Below are positions 24,794 to 32,748 of a stretch of DNA of 35,961 nt, piece by piece. Within the stretch, counting starts at the first letter, position 1. Each line of letters begins with the position of its first letter. Source of the stretch: Streptomyces cupreus (lineage in GTDB: Bacteria > Actinomycetota > Actinomycetes > Streptomycetales > Streptomycetaceae); contig NZ_JACMSF010000068.1 in assembly GCF_014257025.1 (NCBI RefSeq), positions 1 to 35,961 on the forward strand, given 5' to 3'. The notes under the pieces are model-generated. The model was not told the DNA's origin. It worked only from the letters and a program-made list of their open reading frames with translations, and made no database searches. The translations under genes were made by a program, and so were the position numbers.

Positions 24794-25971
24794 GCAGCTT
24801 TGGCGGTGTCGTACGCGGGGACGTCCACCGGGATCTCGACGACGGGCAGGGTCCGCCTGCCCGTCCCCAGGGCGACCGACGTCATGGGGACGGCGATCAC
24901 CAGCAGTCCCGCCGCCAGCACCGCCCCCATCGTCGGGAACCCCGCCTGCGCCGACAACACGCTGCCCGTCAGCGGCCCCGCAGCCGTGCCCAAAGACGAC
25001 GCGGAGCCGACCAGAACCGCCCACCGACCACGGCTGTCCAAAGACGCGGCGAGACCGATGACGTACGACAACACGATCGGGTAGAGCGCGTTCCAGGCGA
25101 TCTCGCCCGTCGCGAAGGTCGTCAGGTCCCGTGCCGAGGCGCTCAAGGCGATGCAGGCCGCGATGACGGCCGTTCCGGCGCCGATGGGCAGCGCGAGTCC
25201 GAGCCGTGGCCCGAGAGCACTCGCGGCGACCACACCGAGCAACCCCGCGCCGAGCGCCACGGCGAAGACCGCGCCGACCGTGACCTCGCTCAGGTGCGCC
25301 TGCGTCAGACCGATCCGGCCGCTGACGCCCCACAGGGAGTTCTGGGCGAGAGACCAGCACATCAGGGCGGCGGCGAGGACGAGTCCTGAGCGGAGGTGGG
25401 GGAGCGGGGCCTTGTGCTGGACGGAGCGCTTGATGACGGTGCCGGTCAGCCGGGACGTCAGCGGCCACACCGCCAGCGCCGTCAGCGCGATGGCGGCGAG
25501 CGGGAGCCCGTGGCCGGGGCCGAGGTGCGGGACCGTCAGATAGACGGCGCCCGCGAGGGCGGAGACGCCGAGCAGGCCGTACGTGGTGACACGGTGCGGG
25601 TCGGGGCGGCCGGCGATCCCGGTGGCGGCGACCGCCGTCGCCGTACCGGAGCCGAATCCGCCGACCATGGCGCCCGCGACGACGGCCGGGACCCAGTGGG
25701 TCAGCGCGGCCCCGCCGTAGCCGAGGACGGCGAGCGTGAGGCCGAGGCGGGCGAGCGGGCGCGGGCCGATCCGGTCGACGCGCGAGGCGAGCAGGAACCC
25801 CGCCGACGCCGAACTCAGCAGCAGCGCACTGCCGATGGCGCCCGCCTGGGTGGCGCTGAGGGGGAGCCCCGAGTCGAGGCGGCCGACGGTGGTCGGGAGG
25901 AGGTACGGGGCGAGATACCCGGCCGTGAAAAGGGCGACGAGGGGCCAGGGCAGGGTGGTGCGGGCGGACAC
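24790..25971 (-). CDS. Major facilitator superfamily transporter
   Basis: The product of about 393 residues (GTG start at 25971) has about twelve hydrophobic segments, beginning LPWPLVALFTAGYLAPYLLP, and an MFS-like loop after helix 2 (ASRVDRIGPRPLARLG, resembling the motif GxLaDrxGrrxxl). A central basic loop (SRLTGTVIKRSVQHK) separates the two halves. The substrate is unknown. The frame stays open upstream to a GTG at 26109, which would add 46 residues of non-membrane sequence; the shorter start gives a usual MFS N-terminus but has a poor ribosome site. It is divergent from the glucarate dehydratase gene, so a sugar acid is one candidate substrate, though this is only a guess from position. 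Confidence 0.82.
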   Translation of the reverse strand: MSARTTLPWPLVALFTAGYLAPYLLPTTVGRLDSGLPLSATQAGAIGSALLLSSASAGFLLASRVDRIGPRPLARLGLTLAVLGYGGAALTHWVPAVVAGAMVGGFGSGTATAVAATGIAGRPDPHRVTTYGLLGVSALAGAVYLTVPHLGPGHGLPLAAIALTALAVWPLTSRLTGTVIKRSVQHKAPLPHLRSGLVLAAALMCWSLAQNSLWGVSGRIGLTQAHLSEVTVGAVFAVALGAGLLGVVAASALGPRLGLALPIGAGTAVIAACIALSASARDLTTFATGEIAWNALYPIVLSYVIGLAASLDSRGRWAVLVGSASSLGTAAGPLTGSVLSAQAGFPTMGAVLAAGLLVIAVPMTSVALGTGRRTLPVVEIPVDVPAYDTAKAA

Positions 25972-26152
25972 GGGCGTTCCCAGGGCATGCGAAAGAAGCG
26001 GCTCAGAAAGGGGGATGGGGCGACGACCGTCGATGGACAGGAACGCGCGGGCAATTTGTATCAAGCCGGGGGAGGTGTGAAGAAGGGGAACTGGCGTGAT
26101 CCGAGGCACATTCTGTTTGGCCTCGGTGTGTCCGGGTAAACGATCGCCTTCA
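25972..26152. other. Intergenic region between MFS transporter and glucarate dehydratase genes
   Basis: The whole gap between the two divergent genes is 329 bp (25972-26300). In this left part I see no second gene and no RNA gene. It holds the alternative upstream starts of the transporter and must hold its promoter, but I cannot point to clear -35 and -10 elements on the minus strand. The right part has the promoter, repeats and leader ORF listed separately. Confidence 0.5.
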
Positions 26153-26211
26153 TTGACGGCCGGTTGTTCGCGTATCTAACCTCCATCTACATACATGGAT
26201 CCGTCTACATA
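26153..26211 (+). promoter_or_regulatory. Candidate promoter and operator of the glucarate dehydratase gene
   Basis: TTGACG (26153-26158) and TAACCT (26177-26182), 18 bases apart, look like a vegetative promoter. Directly after it, where a repressor would block transcription, are the inverted repeat TCCAT-N8-ATGGA (26182-26199) and the direct repeat TCTACATA at 26186-26193 and 26204-26211. The region is clearly richer in A and T than its surroundings. Control by a sugar-acid responsive repressor (for example of the GntR or IclR type) is an inference; no regulator gene is adjacent. Confidence 0.5.
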
Positions 26212-26220
26212 GGGGGATGG

Positions 26221-26304
26221 ATGACGGCGGCCCTCGACACCGATCTGGCCGACCGGAAAGCCCTGCTCACCACCCGCCTCGACCTCTTAGGAGCCGCACT
26301 GTGA
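26221..26304 (+). CDS. Possible 27-residue leader ORF coupled to glucarate dehydratase
   Basis: An ATG with AGGGGG at 26211-26216 opens a 27-codon frame (MTAALDTDLADRKALL...) whose TGA overlaps the GTG start of the glucarate dehydratase gene (GTGA at 26301-26304). About four fifths of its codons end in G or C, as in real genes of this genome; the competing frame starting at 26217 does not show this. Codon 23 is TTA (26287-26289), rare in Streptomyces and read by the bldA tRNA, though these bases also run into the AGGAG ribosome site of the next gene, which may explain them. Function, if any, would be translational coupling. No homologue is recognised. Confidence 0.45.
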   Translation: MTAALDTDLADRKALLTTRLDLLGAAL

Positions 26305-27590
26305 ACCTCGCCGTCACGGACGTCCGGCTGACCCCGATCCTCATCGCCGACCCGCCCCTGCTCAACACACAGGGCGTCCACCAGCCCTACACACCCCGGC
26401 TGATCGTGGAGGTCGTGACCGCCGACGGGATCACGGGAGTCGGGGAGACGTACGGCGACACCAGGTACCTGGAGCTGGCCCGGCCCTTCGCCGAGAAGCT
26501 CATCGGCCGTCAAGTCGGCGATCTCAACGGACTGTTCACCATCGCCGAGGAAATCGCCGTCGACCGCTCCCGGGTCTCCGGGCAGGTCGACGTAGGCGGC
26601 CTTCGCGGCGTCCAGACCGCCGACAAGCTGCGGCTCTCCGTGGTCTCCGGCTTCGAGGTGGCGTGTCTGGACGCGCTCGGCAAGGCGCTCGGGCAGCCGG
26701 TGCACGCGTTGCTCGGCGGCAAGATGCGCGACGCCGTCGAGTACAGCGCGTACCTGTTCTACAAATGGGCCGACCACCCGGCGGGCGTCGCCGCCGAGAA
26801 GGACGACTGGGGTGCCGCCGTCGACCCGGCGGGGGTCGTCGAGCAGGCGCGGAAGTTCAAGGAGCGGTACGGGTTCACCTCGTTCAAGCTCAAGGGCGGG
26901 GTGTTTCCGCCGGAGGAGGAGATCGCGGCCGTACGGGCGCTCGCGGAGGCCTTTCCCGGGCATCCGCTGCGGCTCGATCCCAACGGTGCCTGGTCGGTGG
27001 AGACCTCGCTGAAGGTGGCGAAGGAGCTGGGCGACGTCCTGGAGTACCTGGAGGACCCCGCGCTCGGCACGCCGGCCATGGCCGAGGTGTCCGCAGGGAC
27101 CGACGTGCCGCTCGCCACCAACATGTGCGTGACGACGTTCGCCGAGATCAAGGAGGCGTTCGTCCGGGACGCCGTGCAGGTCGTGCTCTCCGACCACCAC
27201 TACTGGGGCGGGCTGCGCAACACCCAGCACCTCGCCGCGATCTGCCGCACCTTCGGCGTCGGGGTGTCCATGCACTCCAACACCCACCTGGGCATCTCCC
27301 TGGCCGCGATGACCCACGTGGCGTCCACCGTCCCGAACCTCCAGCACGCCTGCGACTCCCACTACCCCTGGCAGTCGGAGGACGTGCTCACCGAGCGGCT
27401 GACCTTCGACGGCGGCAAGGTCACCGTCTCCGACGCCCCCGGCCTCGGTGTCGAACTCGACCGGGACCGGCTGCGGTTCCTGCACCGGCGGTGGCTGGAC
27501 GACGACGGCGGCCTGCGCGAACGGGACGACGCGGCGGCCATGCGCGTGGCCGAACCGAGGTGGGTCACACCGAGCGTGCCCCGCTGGTAA
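26301..27590 (+). CDS. gudD: Glucarate dehydratase (enolase superfamily)
   Basis: The 429-residue protein fits the glucarate dehydratase subgroup of the mandelate-racemase-like enolases, which dehydrate D-glucarate or L-idarate to 5-keto-4-deoxyglucarate. Lysines of FKLKGG (196, 198), metal ligands Asp226 (LRLDPNGAW), Glu251 (EDPALG) and Asn274 (TNMCV), Asp298 (LSDHHYWGG) and His325 (MHSNTHLG) line up with the known active-site set of the E. coli enzyme. The GTG start has AGGAG at 26289-26293. An upstream in-frame ATG at 26217 is rejected because of poor codon bias. The gene precedes a PfkB-type kinase by 138 bp, which suggests a sugar-acid degradation unit; no aldolase gene is in the window. 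Confidence 0.9.
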   Translation: MNLAVTDVRLTPILIADPPLLNTQGVHQPYTPRLIVEVVTADGITGVGETYGDTRYLELARPFAEKLIGRQVGDLNGLFTIAEEIAVDRSRVSGQVDVGGLRGVQTADKLRLSVVSGFEVACLDALGKALGQPVHALLGGKMRDAVEYSAYLFYKWADHPAGVAAEKDDWGAAVDPAGVVEQARKFKERYGFTSFKLKGGVFPPEEEIAAVRALAEAFPGHPLRLDPNGAWSVETSLKVAKELGDVLEYLEDPALGTPAMAEVSAGTDVPLATNMCVTTFAEIKEAFVRDAVQVVLSDHHYWGGLRNTQHLAAICRTFGVGVSMHSNTHLGISLAAMTHVASTVPNLQHACDSHYPWQSEDVLTERLTFDGGKVTVSDAPGLGVELDRDRLRFLHRRWLDDDGGLRERDDAAAMRVAEPRWVTPSVPRW

Positions 27591-27728
27591 CCGGACCGTG
27601 CCGCCCGGGGTGGTACGTCCCGGACCTGGGGTGGTCTGACGCGGCGGGCGGTCCGGGTGTGACCGGCGGCGTGTTGTCGGTGGTGTGGTGCACACTGGCC
27701 TGATCCGCACCACGTCAGGGAGCGCACC

Positions 27729-28862
27729 GTGATCGCGTCCGCCGCGTCCACCGGAAAGGGACCCGCTTCGGGGCAGCACTGTCCGGCCCAGGTCGACCCC
27801 CTGGCCGCGCTCCGCACACCGGCCGACCCGCCCTGGGACGTGTATCTCACGGGCACCGTCTTCCTCGACATCATCTTCACCGGGCTCGACTCCGCCCCGG
27901 TGCGCGGGACCGAGTCCTGGGCGCGCGGCATGGGGTCGAGCCCCGGCGGCGTCGCCAACATGGCGACCGCCCTGGCCCGCCTCGGCCTGAAGACCTCGCT
28001 GGCCGCCGCCTTCGGCGACGACCACTACGGCGAGTACTGCTGGGACGCCCTGGAGCAGGGCGAGGGCATCGACCTCACCACCTCGCGCAGCGTCCCCGGC
28101 TGGCACTCCCCGGTGACCGTCTCCATGGCCTACGAGGGCGAGCGCACGATGGTCTCCCACGGCCACGAGCCGCCCCCGGAGGAACCGGCCCCCGACTGCC
28201 CCCCACGCGCGCGTGCCGCCGTAGCCTCCCTGGAGCCCGGCAAGCAGGCGCCCTGGATCGCCCAGGCCGCCGCGAAGGGCGCCCGGATCTTCGCCGACGT
28301 CGGCTGGGACGAGACCGGCGCCTGGGACCTGGCCGGGCTCGCCGACCTCCAGCACTGCGAGGCCTTCCTGCCCAACGCCGAGGAGGCCATGCGCTACACC
28401 GGCGCCACCTGCCCGCGCGCCGCCGCCCACGCCCTCACCGCGCACGTCTCGCTCGCCGTGGTCACCCTCGGTGCCGAGGGCGCCTACGCCGTGGACGGGC
28501 GGACCGGGGAGACCGCCGAGGTGCCGGCCATCGCCGTGGAGGCCCTCGACCCCACCGGCGCCGGGGACGTCTTCGTCGCCGGCTTCGTCACCGGCACCCT
28601 CGCCGAGTGGCCGCTCGCCGACCGCCTCGCCTTCGCGGGCCTGACCGCCGCCCTCTCCGTCCAGGAGTTCGGCGGCTCCCTCTCCGCCCCCGGCTGGGCC
28701 GAGATCGGCGCCTGGTGGCGCAGGATCCAGTCCTACGACGATCAGGACCCGGCGGCACTGCGCCGGTACGCCTTCCTCGCCGACCTGGTCCCCACGGAAC
28801 TGGCCCGCCCCTGGCCACTGCGCCGGGCGGTCCCGACGATCGGCTTCGGGCGGTCGGCCTGA
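27729..28862 (+). CDS. PfkB family carbohydrate kinase
   Basis: The 377-residue protein belongs to the ribokinase/PfkB family. It has the N-terminal glycine motif SSPGGVANMATALARLG and the C-terminal signature DPTGAGDVFVAGF, whose Asp is the catalytic base, plus VVTLGAEGAYA before it. The N-terminal 40 residues before WDVYLTGTVFLDIIF are extra. The GTG start has GGGAG at 27718-27722. Substrate is not fixed by sequence; position beside glucarate dehydratase makes 2-keto-3-deoxy sugar acids or a related sugar reasonable candidates, but streptomycetes have many orphan members. The family's anion-hole GAGD is intact, so it should be active. Confidence 0.88.
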   Translation: MIASAASTGKGPASGQHCPAQVDPLAALRTPADPPWDVYLTGTVFLDIIFTGLDSAPVRGTESWARGMGSSPGGVANMATALARLGLKTSLAAAFGDDHYGEYCWDALEQGEGIDLTTSRSVPGWHSPVTVSMAYEGERTMVSHGHEPPPEEPAPDCPPRARAAVASLEPGKQAPWIAQAAAKGARIFADVGWDETGAWDLAGLADLQHCEAFLPNAEEAMRYTGATCPRAAAHALTAHVSLAVVTLGAEGAYAVDGRTGETAEVPAIAVEALDPTGAGDVFVAGFVTGTLAEWPLADRLAFAGLTAALSVQEFGGSLSAPGWAEIGAWWRRIQSYDDQDPAALRRYAFLADLVPTELARPWPLRRAVPTIGFGRSA

Positions 28863-28998
28863 TCCTTGGGACCGAAGTGCCGGGTCGAAAAGGCCTACGG
28901 GCTTGTCAGTCGTGCGGCGTACCCTGGAAATCGCCAGGCCGCCCCTGTGGCGGACGCACCGTATCGAGGAGGACGAGCAAGGCCTACAGAGCCGGCCC

Positions 28999-30054
28999 AT
29001 GACTCAGACACCCACAGCTCACACACCCGCGCAGGGGCAGGCGAGAGCACAGTTCACCGTCCCCGCCCAGCACCCCATGGTGACCGTGCTGGGGTCCGGC
29101 GACTCCCTCCTGCGTGTGATCGAGAAGGCCTTCCCGGCGGTCGACATCCATGTCCGGGGCAATGAGATCAGCGCGGTCGGCGACGCCGCTGAAGTCGCCC
29201 TTGTCCAGCGCCTGTTCGACGAGATGATGCTGGTGCTCCGCACCGGACAGCCGATGACGGAGGACGCAGTGGAACGCTCGATCGCCATGCTCCGGGCGAG
29301 CGAGAACGGCGAGGGGGCCCCCGAGACCCCGGCCGAGGTGCTCACCCAGAACATCCTCTCCTCGCGCGGACGCACCATCCGCCCGAAGACCCTCAACCAG
29401 AAGCGGTACGTCGACGCGATCGACAAGCACACAGTCGTCTTCGGCATCGGCCCCGCCGGTACCGGCAAGACCTACCTCGCCATGGCCAAGGCGGTGCAGG
29501 CCCTGCAGTCCAAGCAGGTCAACCGCATCATCCTGACCCGCCCCGCGGTCGAGGCGGGCGAGCGCCTCGGCTTCCTGCCGGGCACCCTGTACGAGAAGAT
29601 CGACCCCTACCTGCGCCCGCTGTACGACGCGCTGCACGACATGCTGGACCCCGACTCCATCCCGAGGCTCATGGCCGCCGGGACCATCGAGGTCGCGCCG
29701 CTGGCATATATGAGGGGCAGGACCCTTAATGACGCCTTCATCATCCTGGACGAGGCCCAGAACACCAGCCCCGAGCAGATGAAGATGTTCCTCACCCGTC
29801 TCGGCTTCGACTCGAAGATCGTCATCACCGGTGACGTGACCCAGGTCGACCTCCCCAATGGCACCAAGTCGGGTCTGCGGCAGGTCCAGGAGATCCTGGA
29901 GGGCCTCGACGACGTCCACTTCTCGCGCCTCACGTCCCACGATGTCGTACGGCACAAGCTGGTCGGCCGTATCGTCGACGCGTACGAGAAGTACGACAGC
30001 CACCACGGCACGGAGAACGGCACCCACAAGGGCGGCCGTAACAAGCGGAAGTAG
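28999..30054 (+). CDS. phoH: PhoH-like ATPase
   Basis: The 351-residue protein is a PhoH family P-loop ATPase with Walker A GPAGTGKT (151-158) and Walker B FIILDEAQN (247-255). The short domain at about 25-110 resembles a KH-like N-terminal region of this family. PhoH next to ybeY is a very common bacterial gene pair tied to RNA processing and ribosome quality control. The ATG at 28999 follows a GGAGG that lies about 27 bases upstream, too far to serve it; no start codon lies between, so the ribosome site is unclear. The tail is basic and rich in Gly and Lys. ybeY begins 13 bp after its stop. Confidence 0.92.
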   Translation: MTQTPTAHTPAQGQARAQFTVPAQHPMVTVLGSGDSLLRVIEKAFPAVDIHVRGNEISAVGDAAEVALVQRLFDEMMLVLRTGQPMTEDAVERSIAMLRASENGEGAPETPAEVLTQNILSSRGRTIRPKTLNQKRYVDAIDKHTVVFGIGPAGTGKTYLAMAKAVQALQSKQVNRIILTRPAVEAGERLGFLPGTLYEKIDPYLRPLYDALHDMLDPDSIPRLMAAGTIEVAPLAYMRGRTLNDAFIILDEAQNTSPEQMKMFLTRLGFDSKIVITGDVTQVDLPNGTKSGLRQVQEILEGLDDVHFSRLTSHDVVRHKLVGRIVDAYEKYDSHHGTENGTHKGGRNKRK

Positions 30055-30067
30055 ACAGACCAGCACC

Positions 30068-30565
30068 ATGTCGATCGACGTCAACAACGAGTCCGGAACC
30101 GAGGTCGACGAGCAGGCGATCCTCGACATCGCCCGCTACGCGCTCGCACGGATGCGCATCCACCCGCTCTCCGAGCTCTCGGTGATCGTCGTGGACGCCG
30201 ACGCCATGGAGCAGCTGCACATCCAGTGGATGGACCTGCCGGGCCCTACGGATGTCATGTCCTTTCCGATGGACGAGCTCCGGCCGCCGTCCAAGGACGA
30301 CGACGAGCCGCCGCAGGGCCTGCTCGGCGACATCGTGCTCTGTCCCGAGGTCGCCAAGAGGCAGGGTGAGGAAGCGCCGACACAGCACTCCATGGACGAG
30401 GAGCTCCAGTTGCTCACCGTCCATGGCGTGCTGCATCTGCTCGGCTACGACCACGAGGAACCCGATGAGAAGGCCGAGATGTTCGGACTTCAGGCGGCCA
30501 TCGTGGACGGCTGGCGCGCGGAGAAGGGCCTGACCGGCCCCTCCCCGGCTCCGACCGTCTCATGA
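30068..30565 (+). CDS. ybeY: rRNA maturation RNase YbeY
   Basis: The 165-residue protein has the UPF0054/YbeY metal site HGVLHLLGYDH with His119, His123 and His129, the family N-terminus (SIDVNNESG) and PTDVMSFPMDE. YbeY is a single-strand-specific endoribonuclease acting in 16S rRNA 3' end maturation and 70S quality control. Its start is 13 bp after phoH, and its stop overlaps the ATG of the CNNM/CBS gene (ATGA at 30562-30565). The insert DDDEPPQGLLGDIVLC is usual for actinobacterial forms. Confidence 0.95.
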   Translation: MSIDVNNESGTEVDEQAILDIARYALARMRIHPLSELSVIVVDADAMEQLHIQWMDLPGPTDVMSFPMDELRPPSKDDDEPPQGLLGDIVLCPEVAKRQGEEAPTQHSMDEELQLLTVHGVLHLLGYDHEEPDEKAEMFGLQAAIVDGWRAEKGLTGPSPAPTVS

Positions 30566-31860
30566 GTCCGCAACTCGTCCTGGGCGCGATCGCGCTGGTC
30601 GTGGTCGCCTGGCTCGCCGCCTGCGCGGAGGCGGGCCTGGCGCGCGTCTCCAGCTTCCGCGCCGAGGAGGCCGTACGGTCGGGGCGGCGCGGCAGCGCGA
30701 AGCTCGCGCAGATCGCCGCCGACCCGACGCGCTATCTGAACGTGGCGCTGCTGGTCCGCGTGGCCTGCGAGATGGCCGCCGCCGCACTCGTCACCTACGC
30801 CTGCCTCCAGGAGTTCGACAGCACCACCGAGGCGCTCCTGGTCGCGATAGCGGTCATGGTCCTGGTGTCGTACGTCGCCGTCGGCGTCTCCCCCCGGACC
30901 ATCGGCCGCCAGCACCCGCTGAACACCGCGACGGCGGCGGCGTACGTGCTGCTGCCGCTCGCCCGGATCATGGGCCCGATCCCGCCCCTGCTGATCCTCA
31001 TCGGCAATGCCCTCACCCCCGGCAAGGGCTTCCGCCGTGGCCCCTTCGCCTCCGAGGCCGAGCTGCGCGCGCTGGTCGACCTCGCCGAGAAGGAGTCCCT
31101 GATCGAGGACGAGGAGCGCCGGATGGTGCACTCCGTCTTCGAGCTCGGCGACACCCTGGTGCGCGAGGTCATGGTGCCGCGCACGGACCTGATCGTCATC
31201 GAGCGCTACAAGACCATCCGCCAGGCCCTGACCCTGGCGCTGAGGTCCGGCTTCTCGCGCATCCCGGTCACCGGTGAGAGCGAGGACGACATCGTCGGGA
31301 TCGTCTATCTGAAGGACCTCGCCCGCAAGACGCACATCAGCCGGGACGCGGAGAGCGAGCTGGTGTCGACCACCATGCGGCCCGCCGCCTTCGTGCCCGA
31401 CACCAAGAACGCCGGCGATCTGCTGCGCGAGATGCAGCAGGACCGCAACCACGTCGCCGTCGTCATCGACGAGTACGGCGGCACCGCGGGCATCGTCACC
31501 ATCGAGGACATCCTCGAAGAGATCGTCGGCGAGATCACCGACGAGTACGACCGTGAACTCCCGCCGGTCGAGGAGCTGGGCGAGGACCGTTACCGCGTCA
31601 CCGCCCGCCTGGACATCACCGACCTCGGCGAGCTGTACGGCCTCGACGAGTACGACGACGAGGACGTGGAGACCGTCGGCGGACTGCTCGCCAAGGCGCT
31701 GGGCCGCGTCCCGATCGCCGGTGCCTCGGCCGTCGTGGAGCTGCCCGACGAGCGGGAGCTGCGTCTGACGGCGGAGGCCGCGGCGGGCCGCCGGAACAAG
31801 ATCGTGACCGTGCTGGTGGAGCCGGTGGGCTCCGCGAAGGAAGGGCCGGAGGACGAGTGA
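30562..31860 (+). CDS. CNNM/CBS-domain membrane protein (CorC/HlyC type)
   Basis: The 432-residue protein has four hydrophobic segments in its first 160 residues (near 4-25, 54-75, 90-112 and 130-152), forming the CNNM (DUF21) domain. Then come two CBS repeats (MVPRTDLIVIERYKTIRQAL; MQQDRNHVAVVIDEYGGTAGIVTIEDILEEIVGEI) and a C-terminal CorC/HlyC transporter-associated domain (TARLDITDLGELYGL). The family is thought to export or regulate Mg2+ or other divalent cations; older names call it hemolysin. Start overlaps ybeY, and its stop overlaps the GTG of the YjbR gene, so all are coupled. The YbeY-CNNM neighbourhood is broadly conserved. Confidence 0.92.
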   Translation: MSPQLVLGAIALVVVAWLAACAEAGLARVSSFRAEEAVRSGRRGSAKLAQIAADPTRYLNVALLVRVACEMAAAALVTYACLQEFDSTTEALLVAIAVMVLVSYVAVGVSPRTIGRQHPLNTATAAAYVLLPLARIMGPIPPLLILIGNALTPGKGFRRGPFASEAELRALVDLAEKESLIEDEERRMVHSVFELGDTLVREVMVPRTDLIVIERYKTIRQALTLALRSGFSRIPVTGESEDDIVGIVYLKDLARKTHISRDAESELVSTTMRPAAFVPDTKNAGDLLREMQQDRNHVAVVIDEYGGTAGIVTIEDILEEIVGEITDEYDRELPPVEELGEDRYRVTARLDITDLGELYGLDEYDDEDVETVGGLLAKALGRVPIAGASAVVELPDERELRLTAEAAAGRRNKIVTVLVEPVGSAKEGPEDE

Positions 31861-32216
31861 CCCCCCAGGAGCTGCGCGCGTTCTGTCTGTCCTTCAACGC
31901 CGCCGAGGAGGACTTCCCCTTCGCCCCGGAGATCTCGGTCTTCAAGGTGCTGGGCAAGATGTTCGCCCTGAGCTGGATCGAGGCGAGCCCGCTGAAGGTC
32001 AACCTCAAGTGCGACCCGGAGGACGCGGTCCGGCTGCGCGCCGAGCACCCGGGTCTGATCGCCCCCGGCTATCACATGAACAAGCGCCACTGGAACACCG
32101 TCACGCTCGACGGCGACCTCCCCGACCGACTGGTCCGCGAACTCATCGAGGACTCCTACGACCTCGTCGTCGCCGGCCTGCCGCGCTCCGAACGCCTCCG
32201 CCTGGACCGGCCCTGA
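31857..32216 (+). CDS. MmcQ/YjbR family DNA-binding-fold protein
   Basis: The 119-residue protein starts MTPQELRAFCLSFNAAEEDFPF and continues with FKVLGKMFAL, NLKCDPEDAVRLRAEHPGLIAPGYHMNKRHWNTV and DDSYDLVV-like LIEDSYDLVVAGLP. These are marks of the MmcQ/YjbR (CyaY-like fold) family. Its biological role is unknown; a DNA-binding mode was proposed from structure only. The GTG start overlaps the stop of the CNNM/CBS gene (GTGA at 31857-31860), showing translational coupling. Family length is usual. Confidence 0.88.
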   Translation: MTPQELRAFCLSFNAAEEDFPFAPEISVFKVLGKMFALSWIEASPLKVNLKCDPEDAVRLRAEHPGLIAPGYHMNKRHWNTVTLDGDLPDRLVRELIEDSYDLVVAGLPRSERLRLDRP

Positions 32217-32239
32217 CGGCCACTTCGTATGCTCGGGGC

Positions 32240-32593
32240 ATGACCGAGAGCAACGCGCTTGACCCCGAGGACCGCAAGATCGTCACCCTGGCCCGTTCCG
32301 CGCGGGCCCGCAACGGCGTGCCCGAGGGTGCCGCCGTACGCGACGAGACGGGACGCACGTATGTCGCAGGGACCGTGGAGCTGGACTCGCTGAAGCTGAG
32401 CGCGCTCAGGACGGCGGTGGCGATGGCCGTGGCGTCCGGGGCGAAGTCGCTGGAGGCGGCGGCCGTGGTGACTGAGGCGGAGAGCGCGGCGGCCGAGGAT
32501 CTCGCGGCCGTACGGGATCTGGGCGGAGCCGGGACTCCGGTGCTGCTCGCCGGGCCCGACGGTGCCGTGCGACGGAGCGTCCCCGCGGAGTAG
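32240..32593 (+). CDS. Cytidine-deaminase-like protein lacking all zinc ligands
   Basis: The 117-residue product occupies the place where actinobacteria carry a gene named cytidine deaminase just before era. The opening (LDPEDRKIVTLARSARARNGVPEGAAVRDETGRTYVAGTVELDSLKLSA in parts) follows the CDA fold: a helix, then strands, then a helix where active enzymes have the HAE motif. Here that region reads LSALRTAVAMAVASGAK, and no PCxxC motif follows. The complete protein contains neither Cys nor His, so it cannot hold the catalytic zinc. It is therefore probably a non-enzymatic relative with a binding or structural role. The gene starts 23 bp after the YjbR gene, with ATG at 32240. Confidence 0.8.
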   Translation: MTESNALDPEDRKIVTLARSARARNGVPEGAAVRDETGRTYVAGTVELDSLKLSALRTAVAMAVASGAKSLEAAAVVTEAESAAAEDLAAVRDLGGAGTPVLLAGPDGAVRRSVPAE

Positions 32594-32636
32594 TCCGGAA
32601 TTCATCCTTGCCGGGCTTCGCCTCTCGCGCATCAAT

Positions 32637-32662
32637 GGAACCGTAAGTTCCGACGGACCGTC
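32637..32662. promoter_or_regulatory. Paired palindromes upstream of the secreted protein gene
   Basis: GGAAC-N5-GTTCC (32637-32651) is directly followed by GACGG-A-CCGTC (32652-32662), about 90 bp before the start of the exported protein gene. Two abutting perfect inverted repeats in a gap without genes suggest an operator. I have a memory of similar motifs ahead of other streptomycete secreted-protein genes, but cannot check it. Confidence 0.5.
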
Positions 32663-32748
32663 AGATTCGGCCCTCCCGCAGTGTGTCCGCACCCACCTGC
32701 CGAGGACGGGCCGTCGGTCCCCCCACACCCGAAGGGATCCGGAACCCC

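Noticed and set aside
20555..25468. Minus-strand open frame of 1637 codons across tricorn, HIT, RNase Z and deaminase genes
   Set aside because: It spans four recognised genes on the other strand, has low-complexity composition and no known motif.
26217..26300. Earlier ATG for glucarate dehydratase in the same frame
   Set aside because: The extra 28 codons have poor third-position GC, whereas the overlapping leader frame has good bias; the GTG at 26301 has a proper ribosome site.
27591..27656. Distant inverted repeat CCGGACCG ... CGGTCCGG after the glucarate dehydratase gene
   Set aside because: The loop is about 50 bases and there is no compact stem; it is not a convincing terminator and such 8-mers are common at this GC level.
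30562..31860. Reading the CNNM/CBS protein as a hemolysin toxin
   Set aside because: The hemolysin name is historical; CNNM, CBS pair and CorC/HlyC domains point to ion transport or its control.
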